Of a DNA stretch of 64,000 bases, positions 12,203 to 24,129 are shown one piece after another; positions within the stretch are counted from its first letter, which is position 1; each line of letters starts with the position of its first letter. A model generated the notes under the pieces. The model was not told the origin of the DNA. It searched no databases and saw nothing but the letters and a program-made list of their open reading frames with translations. The position numbers were made by a program, and so were the translations under genes. Source of the stretch: Halichondria panicea (lineage: Eukaryota; Porifera; Demospongiae; Suberitida; Halichondriidae); assembly GCF_963675165.1 (NCBI RefSeq), contig NC_087377.1, positions 14,256,198-14,320,197 on the forward strand, read 5' to 3'.

Positions 12203-15200
12203 ATGCCCATTGCATCCAAAATATTTATGCTTGCTGCTCTGCTCTGTTGCGCAGGTATGATAACTAAATGTGTATGCCTGCATTTGTAGATTGGCTTTAA
12301 TTTGTTCTCAGGCTCATCCACTGATGAAACTTTCAGGCCTATATTGACTAGTCGCTTAAACAACTCATCTCGCACGTTGAATTGTTTAGTGAACTGCACT
12401 TACACAAAGATTATTTGGAATATAGGAAATTCTAGATCTAATCGTAACAATATCTACAATATCAATGGAATTCAAAATTTTATTCAAACAAATACTACTA
12501 ATCGGCGTTGCACCATGGATAATACAACACCACAAATATTTGAGCTAATAATTGACAATTCGATTCCAAACATAAGTTCAATTTTGCCAAGTATCACTTG
12601 TGTAGGTGTGCTAGGAATGGACGACAATTTTGTCTTCAGTGCAAATACTGTTAATCTAGCGATATTACTCACTGAAAAAACAAGTACTGAGTGGTCAATT
12701 GTAAATTAATACTTGATGTATAATTGTTATGCATATTGTGCATAATGTCACATTTTAGTAAGTGGTGTATATTAATTATGCATAACGTCAAGTTTTATAT
12801 TTGATGTATAATTGAGCTGCATAATGTGCATAATGTCAAATAATTATTTTAATTGTGTATAATATGCATAATGTCAAATTTGTGAGATACAAGTTGGGAT
12901 GTGTTGGTGTTACGGATATAGCTACAGGTACACTTAATTGTGTATGTATATTACGCATATAATGTGCATAATGTCGGGATTATGGGCGGTTATAAGGGTA
13001 TATAAGAGGTTAGGTACCGGTATGGGTATAAGGGCTAGGGATAGGGTTATAGGGCATAAGGTTAGGGTTAGGGTAACAGGCTAGGGGGTCAGGGTAAAGG
13101 GTTAGGGTAAGAGATTAGAGTTAGGGTAAAGGGGTTAGAGTTAGGGTAAAGGGTTAGAGTTAGGGTAAAGGGGTGTTATATCCTTGATAGCCTAGCGATG
13201 CTCTAGATCAGCCTTATAGATATATTGTTACTCTGCACTATGTCTAGGGACAGGGGTTCACCTATAGCATCTGAATGTGATAATGACAACTGAACACTGT
13301 GCACAAACACTGACTTAAATACACACAGAAACAAAACCAGTTTAACTAGAACTAAACAGGTCAGACAGGAAACCATACCTAATAATAATATGCATACAGA
13401 GACTACCACTAAAACCCACAAATATGTACTACTAATAATAAGGTTAAGTCTAAAGAGTTAGTCAGAGTTACCACAAACATGAACTGAACTATTCTTATAT
13501 ATAGCTAGCTGCGTCTACCTGCCATCGATCACACGTATACATGCAGTCGTAATTATGTAAAAACTCATATTATACCAGTGGTGGATCCAGGGGAGTTTCA
13601 GTGGTTTCAAATGAAATCCCCTTATCAGCAACTTATGCAGATGGAATTCTTTTTGGTTTAAGGTCAACTGCTATTCTTAGCACAACTTCACTGTACCTTC
13701 TCTTTACGGTCATTCACTTCTTACTACTACTTATAGGAGGTAAGATACCGTCAACTCAAAATAATGACCAATTCCTCTCTGATATAATGGAAATACAGCT
13801 TTTTGTAAGGTGAAGGTGTTGGTCTATAGAAAGAAATCTCTTGTTGTTTCTATGGTGATTCTACTCGTACTGCTTGTCATTTGCATTTCTTCATTATTTG
13901 CCTTTGGGATCATTTCGTATGGTAAACAGATCAGATAATTTATTCTTTTCATAGTAAAGTTATTCTTACAAACTTCTTTATTTAGGTACACAATGCAGTC
14001 AGGTTAGGATGACACTTCACGACAATATGCTTGATACAATGTTGGTCATTTCATGTTTGGGAATAACCATTTTGATTACTATTTGGAGCTTTATCGTATA
14101 TGGAGTGTATAAAAATCGCAGTAAGTTTCCCTTTTATTATAGCCTTGGAAAATGTTTATTATCCCGAACATACATGCACACCTTGTATTATTTGATTCCT
14201 TCAGAATTCACATTGCGATCAGAAAATAGGTAAGTCCTGAGATATGCATTCTGCTAGCCTCCTTCACACATGCCTCTAATGAAGAAATGCATGCAGCCTG
14301 AGATCGAGGCTAGCATTCTGCATGCATGCATTCTTTAATAATGCAACTTTTGTACGTACCTATATACCGTAATACTACAGTGGAACCTCTGTTAATAACC
14401 ATCTCCGAATAAAGGCCAGCTGCTATATAACGGCCAGGGCACCCAGGTCCCAAATAAACAGGCTGTGTACACCCTCAACAAAGGCCACCTCTGTATAAAG
14501 GCCAAAACATTGTTCCCCAAAGGTGACCGTTATAGAGGGGTTCCACTGTATAATGTTTTTGCAAGCTAGCGAGTGGTATAATGGCTTTGCAAAATACGAT
14601 TGAAAAGACCTATACCATGCAGTACTTGTATGGCATCACGATCCTTTGCCTGATCGCAAAGTTAAATCACCAAGTGTCAAAATTAATTTTCTACTGATTT
14701 GGCTTGATTTGCAAATGTTTTCTCTTGCATTAATGTGGTAGTTAATTTTGCCATCCTTTGTATAGGAACACTGAGCCCAATCACGATCTTAAAAGGGACG
14801 CCTATTGCGAAACACAACACAAGAATGTGCATCTCCGTCAGGTTAAATTTCATATTATCATTGATATACATGCCTGCATGTGATTTTACAGGTGGCAGCC
14901 AACTCTTCAAGTGAAGTCCCTGGGGTGAATATGAGATCTAGAGATGGTCGAAAGGTATAATAATTATCATTGAAACAAAGTACAGTACTATATACTATTG
15001 GTGACTCTATATATACCATTTCTATATTCCTTTAATTTGTGTTGTAGAAAAGTCAGTATAATATGCTGGAGCGCCCATTGACAACTAGATTTTCACATAG
15101 TTGCGATGTACGGAATGATTGTTACTCGACTGTTAATGAGGTAATTTTATTGTTATGCTTGCACGCATTTGTGCTGGTAATGATATTATCGCTACCTTAA

Positions 15201-15762
15201 TTCATGCTGTATAAAAATTATATAGGAAACATTAATTGAGCTGAAGTTAAGAGATGCCTACGAACACGAATCAAGATCCGTGCCAAACCTGACAGATCCC
15301 AGTTACACTCATATTGCAAAGAGAAATTCACAGTCAATTTCAACTGTACCTGATGTTGTTTTCAGAAGTAAAAGTGAAAACACGACGGTAAATATAGGCT
15401 TTGTCTTGTTGTACCATTGGGTTTTGTGTTCTTTTATATAGGATGATTATGATGTTCTTAGTCAGCAGAGCATTAACTTTCAAGATACAACCAACAGCAG
15501 CAGGTTTCACTCCTGTTATGAAGACATCAGTGAGGTATAGTAATAACACTGCGTTGCATCATCGCGCAGTAGCTAACAATTTTTACAGGCATCCATTGAG
15601 CCTCTTGGAGCTGGACTCTACCTACATCTGCACCATGGTGAGAAGTCAACGCCAGTGCCCAATGTGGACGATCCTACCTACTCACACGTGAATATCGAAC
15701 CTAAAGTAGAAGAGCCGCAAGTGAAACCTAAGAAGTTTTACTTGAAAAAGACTGGACAATGA
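12203..15762 (+). CDS. Three-TM receptor with multi-exon tyrosine tail (receptor E)
   Basis: Twelve exons join with consistent phase: 12203-12254, 12312-12683, 13602-13739, 13799-13921, 13986-14120, 14205-14229, 14766-14841, 14892-14954, 15048-15140, 15226-15387, 15442-15534 and 15589-15762 (TGA). The product is about 501 residues. Exon 1 is a signal peptide (MPIASKIFMLAALLCC). Exon 2 is a divergent Ig-like ectodomain rich in Asn with five Cys. Exons 3-5 each carry one TM segment, and the TM3 exon (DNMLDTMLVISCLGI) is clearly related to receptor A. The tail uses mostly phase-0 exons and contains DPSYTHI, DPTYSHV, DDYDVL and CYSTVNE, ITIM-like or SH2/PTB-type motifs. It is the only complete three-TM family member here. 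Signalling is inferred, not shown. Confidence 0.8.
12705..12990. repeat. Degenerate tandem repeat in receptor E intron 2
   Basis: Repeats of GTGCATAATGTCA with a spacer containing GTATAATTG, unit about 60 bp, four to five copies, lie directly after the Ig exon. This is intronic tandem DNA with no coding potential. Confidence 0.7.
13010..13175. repeat. Interstitial telomere-like repeat
   Basis: GGTTAGGGTTAGGGTAA with variants GTTAGAGTTAGGGTAAAG occurs over about 165 bp on the + strand. TTAGGG is the usual metazoan telomere unit. The tract is degenerate and sits inside an intron, so it is an internal site rather than a chromosome end. Confidence 0.75.
14378..14548. mobile_element. Short MITE, TA target site
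   Basis: The 171-bp element starts CAGTGGAACCTCTGTTAA and ends with the complement GGGGTTCCACTG, each end next to TA (14376-14377 and 14549-14550). TIRs of this kind are typical of pogo/Tigger-type MITEs. It is inserted in the intron between the 14229 and 14766 exons of receptor E. Confidence 0.8.
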
Positions 15763-16484
15763 ACATATAGTACAGCTATAGTGTGTGTGTATTGGTATTA
15801 AAATTTTAGTTTCTTATAAAAAATTATTGAGTGTGACTATAGCTAGCTGAGACCAGTTTCTGGAGTGATGTATATGTGGTGAATACCCTTATGATGAACC
15901 CCACCCTCTCCAGGAAGGCCAAGTTTCGTTCCACAGTGACTTGTGTTTATATACTTCGTTTGAATCTTTAATGATGATGCTGCATGTACCGTATTGCTGG
16001 CTTTTCAAGGCACGGAATTTTCGAGGTTTTCGAGGATTGACCCAGAAACAAAAAGTTAGTACTTCAAATATTGGTTTACATCCGGTATTGAAACTTCTCT
16101 ATTGTAAAATAAAATCCTCGAAATGTTTAGTTTGGGCAATCAGCGAAATTTTAGTGCCTCGAAATAACCCGCTATACGGTATAATTATTATACTACCAAT
16201 AGGTATATACAGGTGATTTCCAACCACTATCCCATAACAATATTGAAACTATGAAAGCAACATGCATGTATTAATTTTGCAACAGAATACTGAAGCGAAC
16301 CATAGCACGTTATACAGTTTTATAATGCGCTATATTAATTTACCTGCAGTTGTTAAGGGAATTATCTTGATCTATATAATTATACTAACTTAAAAAGTAA
16401 TAGTTTATGACCCTCAATACCATACGACTGGTTAGAATTTATTTTATTTTAACAATCTAGATCTAGCATAACCGCATAGAATAA
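15763..16484. other. Intergenic; MITE at 15987-16181
   Basis: No gene. A 195-bp element begins TACCGTATTGCTGGC and ends GCTATACGGTA, with arms around AATTTTCGAGG / CCTCGAAA. Related ends occur at 24190, 30070 and 61245, so it is a dispersed MITE family. Confidence 0.55.
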
Positions 16485-17990
16485 TTAGCTATAGAGTAGA
16501 TATAAAGTGCATCCTAAAGAATGTGTACAGAAATATTTATACACACTGACAGTAACAATATTTTCTATATTGTGTGTACTAACAAGTTTGTTCCATAAAG
16601 TTACAGCGTGTGGGAAGAATGAGTATTGGTACATTTGATGTTTGAAATCTAATTGGTACCAGGGAGAGCCCATTAACTGAACGGCTATTGTAGACAATCG
16701 CTCTTCTTTTAACCATGGGTTGGGAAAGTCTATAAACATCGACACATTCTTGCAATTAATCTTCTTGTCTCTAGAGTTGTAAGGCCAAATGCTGACAGTA
16801 GTTCTTCCTGCTTTAGATCCCACTGTTGCAGACACATGCACTCTCATGGCAAATCTCTGTACTTTTTCCAGGTTGTCTATATCATCTATAGTTGGGGGCT
16901 CCATATACTTTTGAAGCATATTCTATATGTGGCCTCACAAAGCTCTTATATATAATTTTCAGAGAGTGGATGGAAATCGATGCATTGGTTGAGAATCTCT
17001 GATAAAGTATAGACCAATTAGTTTTCTTGTTTTATTACAAATGGTAGTAGCATGTGGGTGAGTCCCAGATATACGTATTTGTAATTTGGAACCTGTTGCA
17101 AGCAAGGCTCCATTTGAGCAGGAGGCAATAATGAGCGTGAGATTTTTTTGGAGACGAATATAAACTTGCATTTTGTCCCATTGAATTTAGAGTTCATGAA
17201 GGTTAAAACAGCATTTACATCGTTCTGAAGTAGCATGTAGTCATGCACTATTAGACTTGATGACTCTATACAGGGCCATATCATCAGCAAACATGTTGAG
17301 ATTGCTGTCATGTGAAATATATTTGGTTGATATATAGTAGGGGTCCGGGGCCTAAGACCGAGCTCTGAGGAACTCTAGTTGAAGTACATAGTCTATTCCA
17401 ACAATTGCTGTCTGCTCAGTAGATACTTTACAATGTACTTATTGACGTGCAGATACTGAAGGTGCTTCCGGCAATAGAGCAACATGTGGGACAGAGTCAA
17501 AAGCTTTTTTGACATAGAAAATACAATACATGACCTCATATCCCCCGTCGACAGCCCTGCTCCAGTCATCAATCACTTGAATGAGAGCTGACACAGTTGA
17601 ACGTGGTGACATAAAGCCCCATTTCCTTAGGGAAATTGGTGAATGTAACTTCATGTGCTCCTCCAGAAGTGTTTTCACATGTTTTTCTAGGGTATCTTGC
17701 TTACAACTGCATGGTATAGTATTGATACTGGCTGGTAGTTGTTGACAAGTGATGTATCACCACTCTTGGGTATATGAGAAAACAACTTGTGCCTTTTTCC
17801 ATGCTGTGCTGATTGACAACATTGCAAGTGGAGAGGCACTATTTTCTGCAGTATTTTTTAGCATTTTAGGAGATATGCCATCACATGCACATGCTGCTAC
17901 CCTTCAAACTCCAATCTTGGAGGATACTCTACCTAACTGCTGTGTTTGGTACTTACATATATTAAGTTTACATTGTACATATGCATGACT
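16485..17990 (-). pseudogene. Jockey/CR1-like LINE reverse transcriptase remnant
   Basis: The - strand fragments in order are 17439-17678 (RKWGFMSPRSTVSAL... then YVKKAFDSVPH, RT domain with the first catalytic Asp), 17018-17311 (DYMLLQNDVNAVLTFMNS, a post-palm region) and 16485-16919 (a C-terminal part ending in a short TLWNKL motif). Frames are interrupted by shifts and stops. The ADD box is not intact in one frame. This is a dead LINE fragment. Confidence 0.7.
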
Positions 17991-18059
17991 AAAACTACAT
18001 GCACCTTAAAAGCTAACTTTGATGCACATCCAAAGTTAGCTTTCAAGCTCCACCGCCCA

Positions 18060-18222
18060 CACATCAAGAACCACCCTCACACTACTCACACCCCCCACAC
18101 AGGGACGACTATCGACCTCCACACGAACCCAGTCGAGATCAATAATATTATGCTTATCCTGAAGAAGACCATAATCGCCGTTACTATGACAATTATGACA
18201 GAGGAGGAGGGTGCAGCCCATA
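18060..18222 (+). pseudogene. Low-complexity Arg/Tyr/Asp-rich fragment
   Basis: One + frame reads RDDYRPPHEPSRDQ, a stop, then a Y/P/E run and RRYYDNYDRGGG. Such composition is common in RNA-binding protein tails. With a stop in the middle and no neighbouring exons, this may be a retro-fragment or chance. Function is not claimed. Confidence 0.25.
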
Positions 18223-18534
18223 GATTTTCCAGTTTCTGCAAGATAATCATACTTCTTCTATAGACTTTTGTACACAGCCAATCTTTTGGACAATCAGAAG
18301 GGTCTAGGTGAGCAAGTTGGTCAGCGAAGTCATTTATTTCAAGTGGAGGACACTTGAGATGGACAAAATGTTTAGTGCAGTGGCTTTTTTAAATAGATTT
18401 GTCAAGCGTCCTGCATGCCATTCTATTGTAAAAGTATAGGGTCTCTCTTCAAACACCTTGATCACTAATTAACCTCTGCCACCCACAAATGGCCATTTTG
18501 ATACTTTTTCAGATCATTATGACAGCATTACTAT

Positions 18535-18897
18535 TCAGCAGCCATCTGATTCTCAAGAATGTCAGTGTTTAGAAGAAAACTCACTCTGAAAGAATTGAAG
18601 AAAACTCTCTATAGTACAAAATGCAATGAAAAACCTATCCCATGGTAACCATCTAGTGACAACGAGCAGAAAAGGTTCACCCTCCACACTCCACAAACGA
18701 AGTAAATCAAGTCAGCATTCCAACAGTGTTTTGTACGATGAAGTTGAAGTCAAGTCAAAGGCAATTAATGTCTCAGATATGACAGAAGTTGAGTTGAAAG
18801 CTAATGAGTCTTACAGGCACACAGACAAGAGGTTTTCAACTGCCAAGAGTATTGTGATGAGTCATCACTACAGCAATTATAGTATCAGAAAGTGAAT
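18535..18897 (+). pseudogene. Degenerate copy of receptor A tail exon
   Basis: It starts at an acceptor-like CTATTCAGCAG and then follows the 1012-1551 exon (SDSQEC, STLHKRSKSSQHSNSVLYDE, VSDMTEVELKANESY, DKRFSTAK) with frameshifts, ending at a TGA at 18895. Identity is high in the ANESY block. The second NQSY motif and the terminal YDYIYVDS are missing. With the 4-kb fragment this shows repeated local duplication of the receptor A tail. Confidence 0.75.
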
Positions 18898-19289
18898 GAG
18901 TGATCATCCTGAGCTAATAAATTGATCATAGAGCAGATATTGTATATTGTGAATTAAAAGATGGCTAATATATAAATATTCAACTGCGGCATTAAAAGAA
19001 TCACAAGAATTCTTTTAATGTTCTGGTTGTACTCTGAGAGATCAGCAGTGAGAATTGTTGAAGCATTAATCCCGCCACTGTTTTTGTGTGCATTGACCTG
19101 TGTTAGCTGGAAAAGTGAAAATGCCTTAAATCATCGGATCAAATCGAAATGTACATGCACAGGTCGGCACAGTCCATCACGAAAAAGAAAGACTTTTGTA
19201 ACATTGCAGATTAGTTTAACAGTATAGGACAGTACGGACCAGAAATTGTGTCTTTTCCATCATCTGTACTCGCACTTACAGACATTCCT
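18898..19289. other. Intergenic, nothing identified
   Basis: No supportable gene or clear repeat. Confidence 0.4.
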
Positions 19290-21000
19290 ATAATTGTCAG
19301 TTGGAACTGTGGAAAGACAGGCCATGTGTCTAGAGTATGTTGTGCCCCCCAAAAGACGGCTCAGGAAAATTTCTACCCCCTGCGTGATGGGTCGCACACA
19401 GGAGAGTAGTTGTACTGAAAATACGACTCACATAAATGTGAGTTGTAAATTTACAAAACACTCAATTATTGATAAACCTATATAATAATATAGTAACACC
19501 TACAGGCGGGTTTCGTGTCGGAGGCAAGGTGAAGGAAAAAGCACTATTCTTTCTTATCAACACAGGTACAACAGTCACCCTGATTCACGGGACGCCTGAG
19601 ATGATATGCAATACGGACAATTGGAGCCATGGGCTGAAGTACGACTGGTAGGAGTCAATGGGAGTCCGTTGACAGTGCATGGGAAAGCAAGAGTAAACGT
19701 TTTGCTGCACAGGCACAGTTATCCAATAAGACTTGTTTTGGTAAGTCCACTAACACACAGAAGCTATTTTTGGGTCTCAAGAACGTAAGGCAAGCGTCGA
19801 CTTTGAGACGGTGTCTGTCAACAGCCCCAATTCCTTTGGAAAACCACAAGCAATAGGAAAGCCATGCGACATTAATGACGAGAACGGTTACACTACTACA
19901 TCTCGAGCCACTCTTGTTATTGATGTAAGCCAAAAGTAGGGCTTAGCAAATTATGCTAGCATAATTAATTTTGGAATAATAGGGAGACTATCTAGCTACA
20001 AGCATAATTGAGAATAATAGGGCATATAATTATAATGTAGCTAGATAGACATCTATTACTGTACTGTAAGCACTAGCCACTATAGGCAGGCATGGAGAAT
20101 TGAGTATTTTCTCTTTCGGCACTAGAGGATTATATTTCACTTTCTGTAATGCTACCTCAGGTATAGCCTTGGTCCCGGGTCGATTTTTTTTAATAGAACG
20201 AAGTTGAAAAATACTGCTCCTTTGAGCTCGTTTGCTATAGCTGGAATGACTAGGTGAACATTTACAATCCAAGGTATCTTTTAGATACTGTTGCATCCAT
20301 ATCTAAAAAAGAAGTCTTGTCGATTTGCTCAGTGACTTAATTTGATTTTCAGTTGATTTCTTGTTTAGCCCGTAATATACAGGTTTGGCCAATAATGGGG
20401 TACTGAAGCTGCTCTTGGCTAGGGCTTGGCAACTTATGCTTTTTAATTTGCCTATTATTCTTTTTAACTATTCTCAAAACGTCAGCCTATTATTCCAGTT
20501 TGGTGTACACATTATAATTATTCCATGTGTAAGTTGTATTGATAGCACTACATGAGGTAGTCTCATTCCCAGCCTAGTTGTCTCTAGCTACATGCAGGTG
20601 CACAAAGTAGACACCTGGGGAGAAGATGTTCTCAAGAGTATGTGATCGTTTCTACTAGCCTGGCTATCAAAACGATGTTTGCAAATGGTGCAAGACGTGT
20701 CTGGATTGTGCAACTACAGAAGCTAAATCACAATCAAACCTCCAAGACAGACTCTACAAAGAGAAAGCACATGGAAAACCCTATGCCCAGGACGATTTTG
20801 TCTGGGTACAGTCCAAGGTAATTCCTCATGGTGTCAGTAGAAAACTCCATGGACCATGGACAAGACCAAGACCGTACAGTATCCTCCGAAACAGCTTTCT
20901 GACTCAGTTCTCATCAATTACAGAATCCACGTTTATCTCGTTAATGTCTAATCATTCACTTTGATCGACTTAAACGATGTCCCCCAATCATTTGACTTGT
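19290..21000 (+). pseudogene. Ty3/gypsy retrotransposon remnant (knuckle, protease, integrase)
   Basis: Pieces in gypsy order: a zinc-knuckle-like WNCGKTGHVSRVC at 19302-19340 with the first Cys replaced by Ser; a protease-like segment FLINTGTTVTLIH at 19550-19588 with N in place of the catalytic D of DTG; then at 20650-20900 an integrase zinc part (WCKTCLDCA) and a C-terminal part (DFVWVQSKV...HGPWTRPRPYSILR). RT and RNase H are missing. Mutated active sites and deletions mean it is inactive. Confidence 0.65.
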
Positions 21001-21735
21001 AAAAGTAGATCGACCAGCCAATCCTCCCAGCAATACACCTGCCGGCACTCACTTATACAGTTGCTTGAGGACGATATGATGCTACAGCCCAGCCAATAGC
21101 TCATCATCGACGTTACCCTCACTGATCACGACGGCCCCCTGATCGATTCATGGGATATATATACCACTTGAGAATTGTTGATATAATCTGGGACGAATTT
21201 CATTTTTCGGAGGGGAACGATGTATATACAATTGTCACATGCCTGCATTATACAGGCATGTGAGCATACAGTATTAGTTCACTATTATTCACTAGTGCAG
21301 ACTTCTCGGCTTAACTCTCAAAGCATAATTTTTTTAAATGTGTTTTATTATTAGCGCAGACATAATTTAGCGTTAAACAAATTCCCTAATATACGCTAAA
21401 TTAATTAGATCTGTTGTACCCGTTTATAATAGTGTATATACTCATAATACTGTAACGTATTTTGTATTTTATTCTGACTGACCACAGTAAAAGCTATGTC
21501 TCTTGGATTGTATAATAATTCAGTTTGTCTCGTTGTGTGAGATAAGTTGTATATACAATGCATGGTGTTGAACGCAGCTGTTTGTGGAAATAATCAGAGG
21601 GCTATAGCCAGATAATTTGGGACTAAATAATGTTGTGTAAACTGGATCCACACAGTCAATATAACTAGCATCGAAAGTTAGTGAGAGTGATCAGTTGATT
21701 AAACTATTGTTTACTGTTACTATATACCAATTAAA
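21001..21735. other. Intergenic, nothing identified
   Basis: AT-rich, no gene. A short inverted pair TTGTCACATGCCTG / CAGGCATGTGAGCA at 21231-21265 forms a small hairpin. Confidence 0.4.
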
Positions 21736-24129
21736 TTAAGAGCGAGTGTTGTAGTACACAGCCTCTTGAGTATAGCGTGCATATGCTTCATTTCTATTCA
21801 CTTCGATTTGTTTGAAACGCAACTCGTCAATCTCTTCATACACAGGGCTCGGAGTCCTCTCTAAATTATTGATCACCATGGACACACCAGTATTGTTGCT
21901 GGTGGTCTTGTTTCCACTTATCTTCTGTCGCTTGAGTACCACAGCAATAACCACAATTATGAGTGTCGACAGAAGACAGACCAAGCTTGTTAACCCAATT
22001 GAAATACCAATAATTATTTCATTACTAAAGGCAATTCCACTGGTAGTTGAAACATCAGATTCGTCCATTCCTAAAAAGTATAAAGCAATTCACTATAATT
22101 GTTTATTCTAGAATATAATTATATATACTTATACCTTGTGAGCATGTATGACGGGTGATGTACACGAATTCTTCTTGCAACTGCAGTGTGTCACTAATGT
22201 TCCATTTCAGAAGGAAATAGTGTGATGTGGTGGTCTCTTGCAATGTTAAAACATTATTAGAAATGAGGTCCTGAGTTGACTGAATTTGCTGGTAAAATGG
22301 ATCTCCTCCGTAATAGTTATTTAAACATTATGTATTATTTTGTACACTTACTGAGCTAAAGCAGTTAATTTGCAAGGCTGTACAGTTTAGAAACATAATA
22401 CTGGGTCGATAGTACAGTGAACTGGATTGATCTGAGTGTGTATATACAATTGACTCCATAAATCTTTTCAATGCTATAATACAAATTATTATGAACTTAC
22501 GAATAGGACTGATGAATTCATGTGTACTTGTGCCTCCACTGTTACTTGCTGTTAGGAAAATCCTGAGACTGGAAGTTAAGAACTTTGTAGCAATAACAAT
22601 CTTCGCTGTGCATGTTGCTGGCATGCACTCGTTTGATTGGACTTCAGCTGTCGAGAGTGCTACTGCTTCCATATCATTGTATCTGATACTCAGCTGATAT
22701 TGTATCGGGCTGTAACCACACACTGAGGCAACGTTAACCTGCATTGTGTCATAATTATAACTATACTGCAATAAATTATGCTGGCTAAGGTACGTTCTTA
22801 CCCAATCAACCTGAATTATTTTCAACTCTCCCCTGTTTGAGTACAGAACAATTACCATCATAATCTCGGGATAACTAGGTTCTAATTGTATTTACATGTT
22901 AATACAGAATATACATAAATATTATTGGCTTACCAATAGTGAAATTTCTCCTATTAGTAACTTGATCGACTTCTGAATCATTGATTCCTACCCAGGCTTC
23001 GTAAAAATTGATATTTGATGGTGTTAAGGTGTATTGCTCATCAAGACTAGTGTTTATCTGTACTAAAATTTGGTGTAAATTGTTTAGATAAACAACGGAA
23101 CAAAAGGCAACCGTTGATGCTTTCAGTGGTGACATACAAACTCCTCTCAATTTGCAGCCATCGTATGCATGCATTATAGAGAAGTAGTAGTCACTGCTAT
23201 GAGCTGCATGCAGTGTGTGCATTGACGAAAATATACTTTCATTATCCATTTAAAATTTGAAAACTCACCTATAAATTTTACTGTTTCGTATGAATCTGAG
23301 TCACCTGATGAATGCGTGTCTGTAAGCACAATCGTTAAGTTGTGTTCACGATCCTCCGCAGTACGTGCAATGTTTTCAAAGATTCTTGTACAAAACATTC
23401 TACCACATGTGTTGTAATTGACTTGAATGGATTGAGAGCCTGTTAGGCCAATTATATATGCTATTGAATCTAGCATGTGTTCAGGGTAAGCAGGTTGCTG
23501 TGGGGCATGCACAAGTTGTGAATGCATTATAATGATGAGTGATAACTTGAATTACCAGTTTAATCCATGATATTTGCAAGCTGTTCAGTAGGCCAGAATG
23601 GTAGCGAGCACTGATCGAAGATACTTTCGGGCTGTCTGGAGTTGTTTCATGGATGATAATGGGATCCACTTGTATAGTCCTAATGGTTGCAACATCTCCG
23701 CATGAGATGCTAGTAACCCCCTGTAGCTGTAGTTGCTCCACATCTACTGTTAGAACGGAGGACAATAAGGACTGAGAAACTGCTCTGAGCTGCACAGACA
23801 GAAATTCAGGGCGCAATAATGGAATAGGATCAGAAGATGTCTCTGAATCAGTTTGAAAGTCATAGATTAAATTGTTTTCGTTGTGTGTCCATCGAAGATG
23901 GACAAGGTCCACTCCCTCACAGAACAGTCTGACAGTTCCAGGACAATGTTCACCAACCAGACTCACTCCTCCTTCGACCATCAGAGAGACTGATGAATTA
24001 TCTAACGCCAGAGTGTTGCAGCCACCTGGAGGATTTCCATATAAATCACTGTATGAGCTAGTATGAGCTAAATCAAGACAATTTACATTTAATAATGAAG
24101 AGAAAGATGTACTGTAGCAGATTTTTCAT
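21736..24129 (-). CDS. Ig/FN3 single-TM receptor (receptor D)
   Basis: Exons on the - strand: 24087-24129 (signal peptide MKNLLQYIFLFIIK), 23556-24001 (Ig-like plus first FN3 strand), 23269-23497 (FN3), 22934-23203 (juxtamembrane-like module), 22802-22881 and 22501-22738 (second FN3), 22352-22431 and 22135-22288 (second module), 21736-22070 (TM and tail). All phases agree. Order is Ig-FN3-X-FN3-X-TM, about 620 residues, with a short tail containing SPVYEEID, NRNEAYARY and VYYNTRS. The 63-bp segment 22289-22351 is treated as an intron: it starts GTAAGT, ends CCAG, and holds an in-frame TAA (22328-22330) that would truncate the ectodomain if retained. The Ig start (SVSLMVEGGVSLVGEHCPGT) is nearly identical to receptors B and C. 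Confidence 0.8.

Noticed and set aside
13010-13175. Chromosome end
   Set aside because: The repeats are degenerate, short and flanked on both sides by exons of the same gene.
21736-24129. Receptor D as a pseudogene because of TAA at 22328
   Set aside because: A 63-bp GT-AG intron with correct phase removes the stop, and all other exons join cleanly.
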